NCBI GenBank assembly: GCA_003020985.1
Contig: PXRM01000008.1
Span: 59,262-123,261 of the forward strand
DNA length: 64,000 nt
Reading direction: 5' to 3'
Origin: Halobacteriales archaeon QS_4_70_19
Lineage (GTDB): Archaea > Halobacteriota > Halobacteria > Halobacteriales > Haloarculaceae
The translations under genes and the position numbers were made by a program. Of the stretch, positions 61,108-64,000 are shown piece by piece. Each line of letters starts with the position of its first letter. Positions within the stretch are counted from its first letter, which is position 1. The notes below the pieces were generated by a model. That model did not search any database. It was not told the origin of the DNA and saw nothing but the letters and a program-made list of their open reading frames with translations.

Positions 61108-63365
61108 AACTCACGGTCAAACCACTCAAACAGAAGGACGCGGGCCGCGGCCTGGCAGCCGTGGACCGCGCGGCGATGCGGGAGATGGAACTGGAGAACG
61201 GGGACTACATCGTTATCGAGGGCGCCGAGGGTCGCGCGGTGGCCCGCGTCTGGCCCGGCTACCCCGAGGACGAGGGCAACGGCATCATCCGTGTCGACGG
61301 ACGCCTCCGGCAGGAGGCCGACGTCGGCATCGACGACCGTGTCGAGGTCGAACCTGCCGAGGTGAAACCGGCGACGAGCATCACGGTCGCGCTGCCGCAG
61401 AACCTCCGTATCCGGGGGAACGTCGCCCCCCACATCCGTGACAAGCTGAGCGGTCAGGCCGTCACGAAGGGACAGATGGTCCCCTTCTCGCTCGGGCTGG
61501 GTCCGCTCTCCTCGATGAGCGGGCAGAAGATCCCGCTGAAGGTGGCGGACACCGACCCCGAGGGGACCGTCGTCGTGACGGACTCAACGGAGATCGAGGT
61601 GAGCGAAAAGCCCGCCGAGCAGATCTCCGGCGAGTCCGCCGGGGCGCCCGACACCCCCACTGTCAACTACGAGGACATCGGCGGGCTGGACGACGAACTG
61701 GAGCAGGTCCGCGAGATGGTGGAGCTGCCCATGCGCCACCCCGAGCTGTTCCAGCAGCTCGGCATCGAGCCACCGAAGGGCGTCCTGCTGCACGGGCCGC
61801 CGGGGACCGGGAAGACCCTGATGGCAAAGGCCGTCGCCAACGAGATCGACGCGTACTTCACCGACATCTCGGGCCCCGAGATCATGTCGAAGTACTACGG
61901 GGAGTCCGAGGAGCAGCTCCGCGAGATCTTCGAGGAGGCCACGGAAAACGCCCCGGCCATCGTCTTCATCGACGAGATCGACTCCATCGCGCCCAGGCGC
62001 GGCGAGACCTCCGGCGACGTGGAGCGCCGCGTCGTCGCCCAGCTGCTCAGCCTGATGGACGGGCTGGAGGAGCGCGGACAGGTCACCGTCATCGGCGCGA
62101 CCAACCGGCTGGACGCGCTGGACCCGGCACTCCGGCGTGGCGGCCGCTTCGACCGCGAGATCGAGATCGGCGTCCCGGACAAGGAGGGCCGCAAGGAGGT
62201 CCTGCAGGTCCACACCCGCGGGATGCCTCTCGTGGACGGCATCGACCTTAACCAGTACGCCGAGAGCACGCACGGGTTCGTCGGCGCCGCCCTGGAGTCG
62301 CTGGCGAAGGAGAGCGCGATGAACGCGCTCCGGCGGGTCCGCCCACAGCTCGACCTGGAGCAGGACGAGATCGACGCGGACGTGCTCGACGCGCTGCAGG
62401 TCACCGAGCGGGACTTCAAGGAGGCGCTGAAGGGCATCCAGCCCTCGGCACTGCGCGAGGTGTTCGTCGAGGTCCCGGACGTCACCTGGGACCAGGTCGG
62501 CGGTCTGGAGGGCACCAAAGAGCGGCTCCGCGAGACCATCCAGTGGCCGCTCGACTACCCGGAGGTGTTCGAGCAGATGGACCTCGACGCCCCGAAGGGC
62601 GTCCTGCTGTACGGGCCGCCGGGGACCGGGAAGACCCTGATGGCAAAAGCCGTCGCCAACGAGGCCCAGAGCAACTTCATCTCAATCAAGGGGCCGGAGC
62701 TGCTCAACAAGTACGTCGGCGAGTCCGAGAAGGGCGTTCGCGAGGTGTTCGAGAAGGCCCGTGCGAACGCCCCGACGGTGATCTTCTTCGACGAGATCGA
62801 CTCCATCGCCGGCGAACGCGGCCAGCGCATGGGTGATTCGGGCGTCGGCGAGCGCGTCGTCTCCCAGCTCCTGACCGAGCTCGACGGGCTCGAGGAGCTG
62901 GAGGACGTGGTCGTGGTCGCGACCACCAACCGGCCCGACCTCATCGACTCGGCGCTGCTGCGCCCGGGCCGGCTGGACCGGCACGTCCACGTCCCCGTGC
63001 CCGACGAGGGCGCCCGGCGGGCCATCTTCGGGGTCCACACCGAGCATAAGCCGCTCGCCGACGACGTGGACCTCGACGACCTGGCCCGGCGGACCGAGGG
63101 CTACGTCGGCGCGGACATCGAGGCCGTCTGCCGCGAGGCGTCGATGGCGGCCACCCGGGAGTTCATCAACTCCGTCTCCCCCGAGGAGACGGACACCAGC
63201 GTCGGCAACGTCCGCGTGACGATGGACCACTTCGAGCAGGCGCTCGACGAAGTCGGGGCCAGCGTCGACGACGAGACCCGGGAGCGCTACGAGGAGATCG
63301 AGAAGCGGTTCTCGAAGGGACAGGCCGCCGAGGAGGAGGTCGAGGTCTCCCGGACCTTCCAGTAG
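61104..63365 (+). CDS. cdc48: AAA+ ATPase Cdc48/VAT
   Basis: A 753-residue unfoldase. The N-domain (double-psi barrel, residues ~1-180) begins [21 protein letters not shown]1 and D2 each have a Walker [18 protein letters not shown], Walker [15 protein letters not shown] (D1) and [14 protein letters not shown] (D2), and Arg-finger and sensor segments ([30 protein letters not shown]). It ends in an acidic tail. It feeds proteins to the proteasome. It is coupled to the HSP20-like gene. Confidence 0.95.
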   Translation: MKLTVKPLKQKDAGRGLAAVDRAAMREMELENGDYIVIEGAEGRAVARVWPGYPEDEGNGIIRVDGRLRQEADVGIDDRVEVEPAEVKPATSITVALPQNLRIRGNVAPHIRDKLSGQAVTKGQMVPFSLGLGPLSSMSGQKIPLKVADTDPEGTVVVTDSTEIEVSEKPAEQISGESAGAPDTPTVNYEDIGGLDDELEQVREMVELPMRHPELFQQLGIEPPKGVLLHGPPGTGKTLMAKAVANEIDAYFTDISGPEIMSKYYGESEEQLREIFEEATENAPAIVFIDEIDSIAPRRGETSGDVERRVVAQLLSLMDGLEERGQVTVIGATNRLDALDPALRRGGRFDREIEIGVPDKEGRKEVLQVHTRGMPLVDGIDLNQYAESTHGFVGAALESLAKESAMNALRRVRPQLDLEQDEIDADVLDALQVTERDFKEALKGIQPSALREVFVEVPDVTWDQVGGLEGTKERLRETIQWPLDYPEVFEQMDLDAPKGVLLYGPPGTGKTLMAKAVANEAQSNFISIKGPELLNKYVGESEKGVREVFEKARANAPTVIFFDEIDSIAGERGQRMGDSGVGERVVSQLLTELDGLEELEDVVVVATTNRPDLIDSALLRPGRLDRHVHVPVPDEGARRAIFGVHTEHKPLADDVDLDDLARRTEGYVGADIEAVCREASMAATREFINSVSPEETDTSVGNVRVTMDHFEQALDEVGASVDDETRERYEEIEKRFSKGQAAEEEVEVSRTFQ

Positions 63366-63505
63366 ACACCTGCTCGGCCGCCGGTTTTTGAACTGCTCGC
63401 CGGGTTTCGCGGTAATCGTTGTCAATAACCCGGCGTTTGACGGTTCTGGTGTTTACACCGTTAATCACGCTTAGAGCGACAGTAAACGGCGTTAGAATAG
63501 TTGGG

Positions 63506-63513
63506 CTTATACG
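63506..63513 (+). promoter_or_regulatory. Box A of the last acyl-CoA dehydrogenase gene
   Basis: CTTATACG, about 27 bases before the ATG at 63536, in a moderately A/T-rich region that also has GGTGT-tt-ACACC palindromes upstream. Confidence 0.5.
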
Positions 63514-63535
63514 CGTGGGATTGTACAACAGGGGT

Positions 63536-64000
63536 ATGGACTTCGAACTGTCCGACGAGCAGGAGCAGCTTAAAAGCGAGGTTCGTCGGTTCGCGGAGAA
63601 CGAGATCAGGCCGGTCACGACGGAGTACGACGTCGAGGAGAAGTACCCGCACGACATCATGGAGAAGGCCGCGGAGAACGGCCTGCTGGGCGGGAGCCTC
63701 CCCATCGAGTACGGCGGCGCCGGACTGGACACGCTGGACACGTCCATCGTCGTCAAGGAGATGTTCGCCGCGGACCCGGGTATCGGGTTCTGTATCACCG
63801 CCTCCGCGTTCGGGAGCGAGGCCATCGTCGAGTTCGGCACCGAGGACCAGAAGGAGCGCTACCTCCCCCCCATCGCCGAGGGCGAGTCCGTGATGGGCGC
63901 AGCCATCTCGGAGCCGGACACCGGGAGCGACGTCTCCTCGGTCTCCACCACGGCCGAGAAAGACGGCGACGAGTGGGTCATCAACGGCAACAAGATGTGG
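63536..64000 (+). CDS. Acyl-CoA dehydrogenase (3' end beyond window)
   Basis: The first 155 residues of an acyl-CoA dehydrogenase: MDFELSDEQEQLKSEVRRFA, GGSLPIEYGGAGLDTLD and MGAAISEPDTGSDVSSVST, with EWVINGNKMW at the cut. The N-terminal domain is complete and the SEPDTGSD FAD loop is typical, unlike the variant at 13107. Upstream lies a good TATA box. The remaining ~230 residues are outside the window. Confidence 0.9.
   Translation, partial: MDFELSDEQEQLKSEVRRFAENEIRPVTTEYDVEEKYPHDIMEKAAENGLLGGSLPIEYGGAGLDTLDTSIVVKEMFAADPGIGFCITASAFGSEAIVEFGTEDQKERYLPPIAEGESVMGAAISEPDTGSDVSSVSTTAEKDGDEWVINGNKMW

Overview
This window is a GC-rich stretch of a halophilic archaeon (class Halobacteria). The evidence is the acidic, Asp/Glu-rich proteins, short leaderless-style promoters with A/T boxes about 25-30 bases before start codons, ATGA/TGATG stop-start overlaps, archaeal-type tRNAs and 7S (SRP) RNA, and many families known mainly from haloarchaea (HalX response regulator, MenA/C/E, archaeal class I FBP aldolase, RNase P component 4, PilB/PilC pairs, the small HSP20-like protein before Cdc48). 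Nothing identifies the genus.

Layout. 0-4.1 kb: menaquinone operon menA-menC-menE. 4.2-8.5 kb: phosphoesterase, gluconeogenic pair FBP aldolase and FBPase, and an acyl-CoA carboxylase carboxyltransferase with an extra N-terminal domain. 8.6-14.3 kb: ECHDC3-like crotonase, a 29-bp tandem repeat, rnp4-yhbY-mscS, MaoC protein, DoxX protein, acyl-CoA dehydrogenase. 14.4-21.2 kb: small zinc protein, SRP RNA, small hypothetical genes, a frameshifted membrane HTH regulator, an aminotransferase, deoC, and a membrane protein gene with an internal amber codon. 21.4-31.6 kb: tRNA-Glu, an ABC transporter pair, an SDR protein, a frameshifted small gene, an IS-like hairpin, a two-gene small operon, a hydrolase, a beta-propeller lipoprotein, an internally deleted alcohol dehydrogenase and a two-gene GMC dehydrogenase. 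31.8-39.8 kb: a second IS-like hairpin, RecA-like proteins, acyl-CoA synthetase, PQQ-like lipoprotein, tRNA-Arg, tatA plus a decayed tatA copy, an HD protein and a HalX regulator operon. 39.9-50.9 kb: two PilB/PilC type IV pilus motor sets either side of tRNA-Gly and a Trm9-like methyltransferase. 51-64 kb: a field of short hairpins, FUN14, hflX, an A/T-rich island, moaC-nnr, panB, hydrolase, the HSP20-like/cdc48 operon and a 3'-truncated acyl-CoA dehydrogenase.

Two themes stand out. First, an unusual number of genes are broken by single small lesions: three clear frameshift or nonsense cases, one internal deletion, one decayed duplicate, and one doubtful 5' end. Either this replicon is decaying or the assembly carries errors. 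Second, two noncoding regions carry organised structure that no gene explains: about seven perfect or near-perfect hairpins with mostly 3-base loops at 52.17-52.55 kb, and an A/T-rich island at 54.44-55.12 kb with repeated GGAAACG-type motifs, two long perfect inverted repeats and a possible 29-residue membrane peptide. I see no recognisable new defence or mobile system with a full set of parts.
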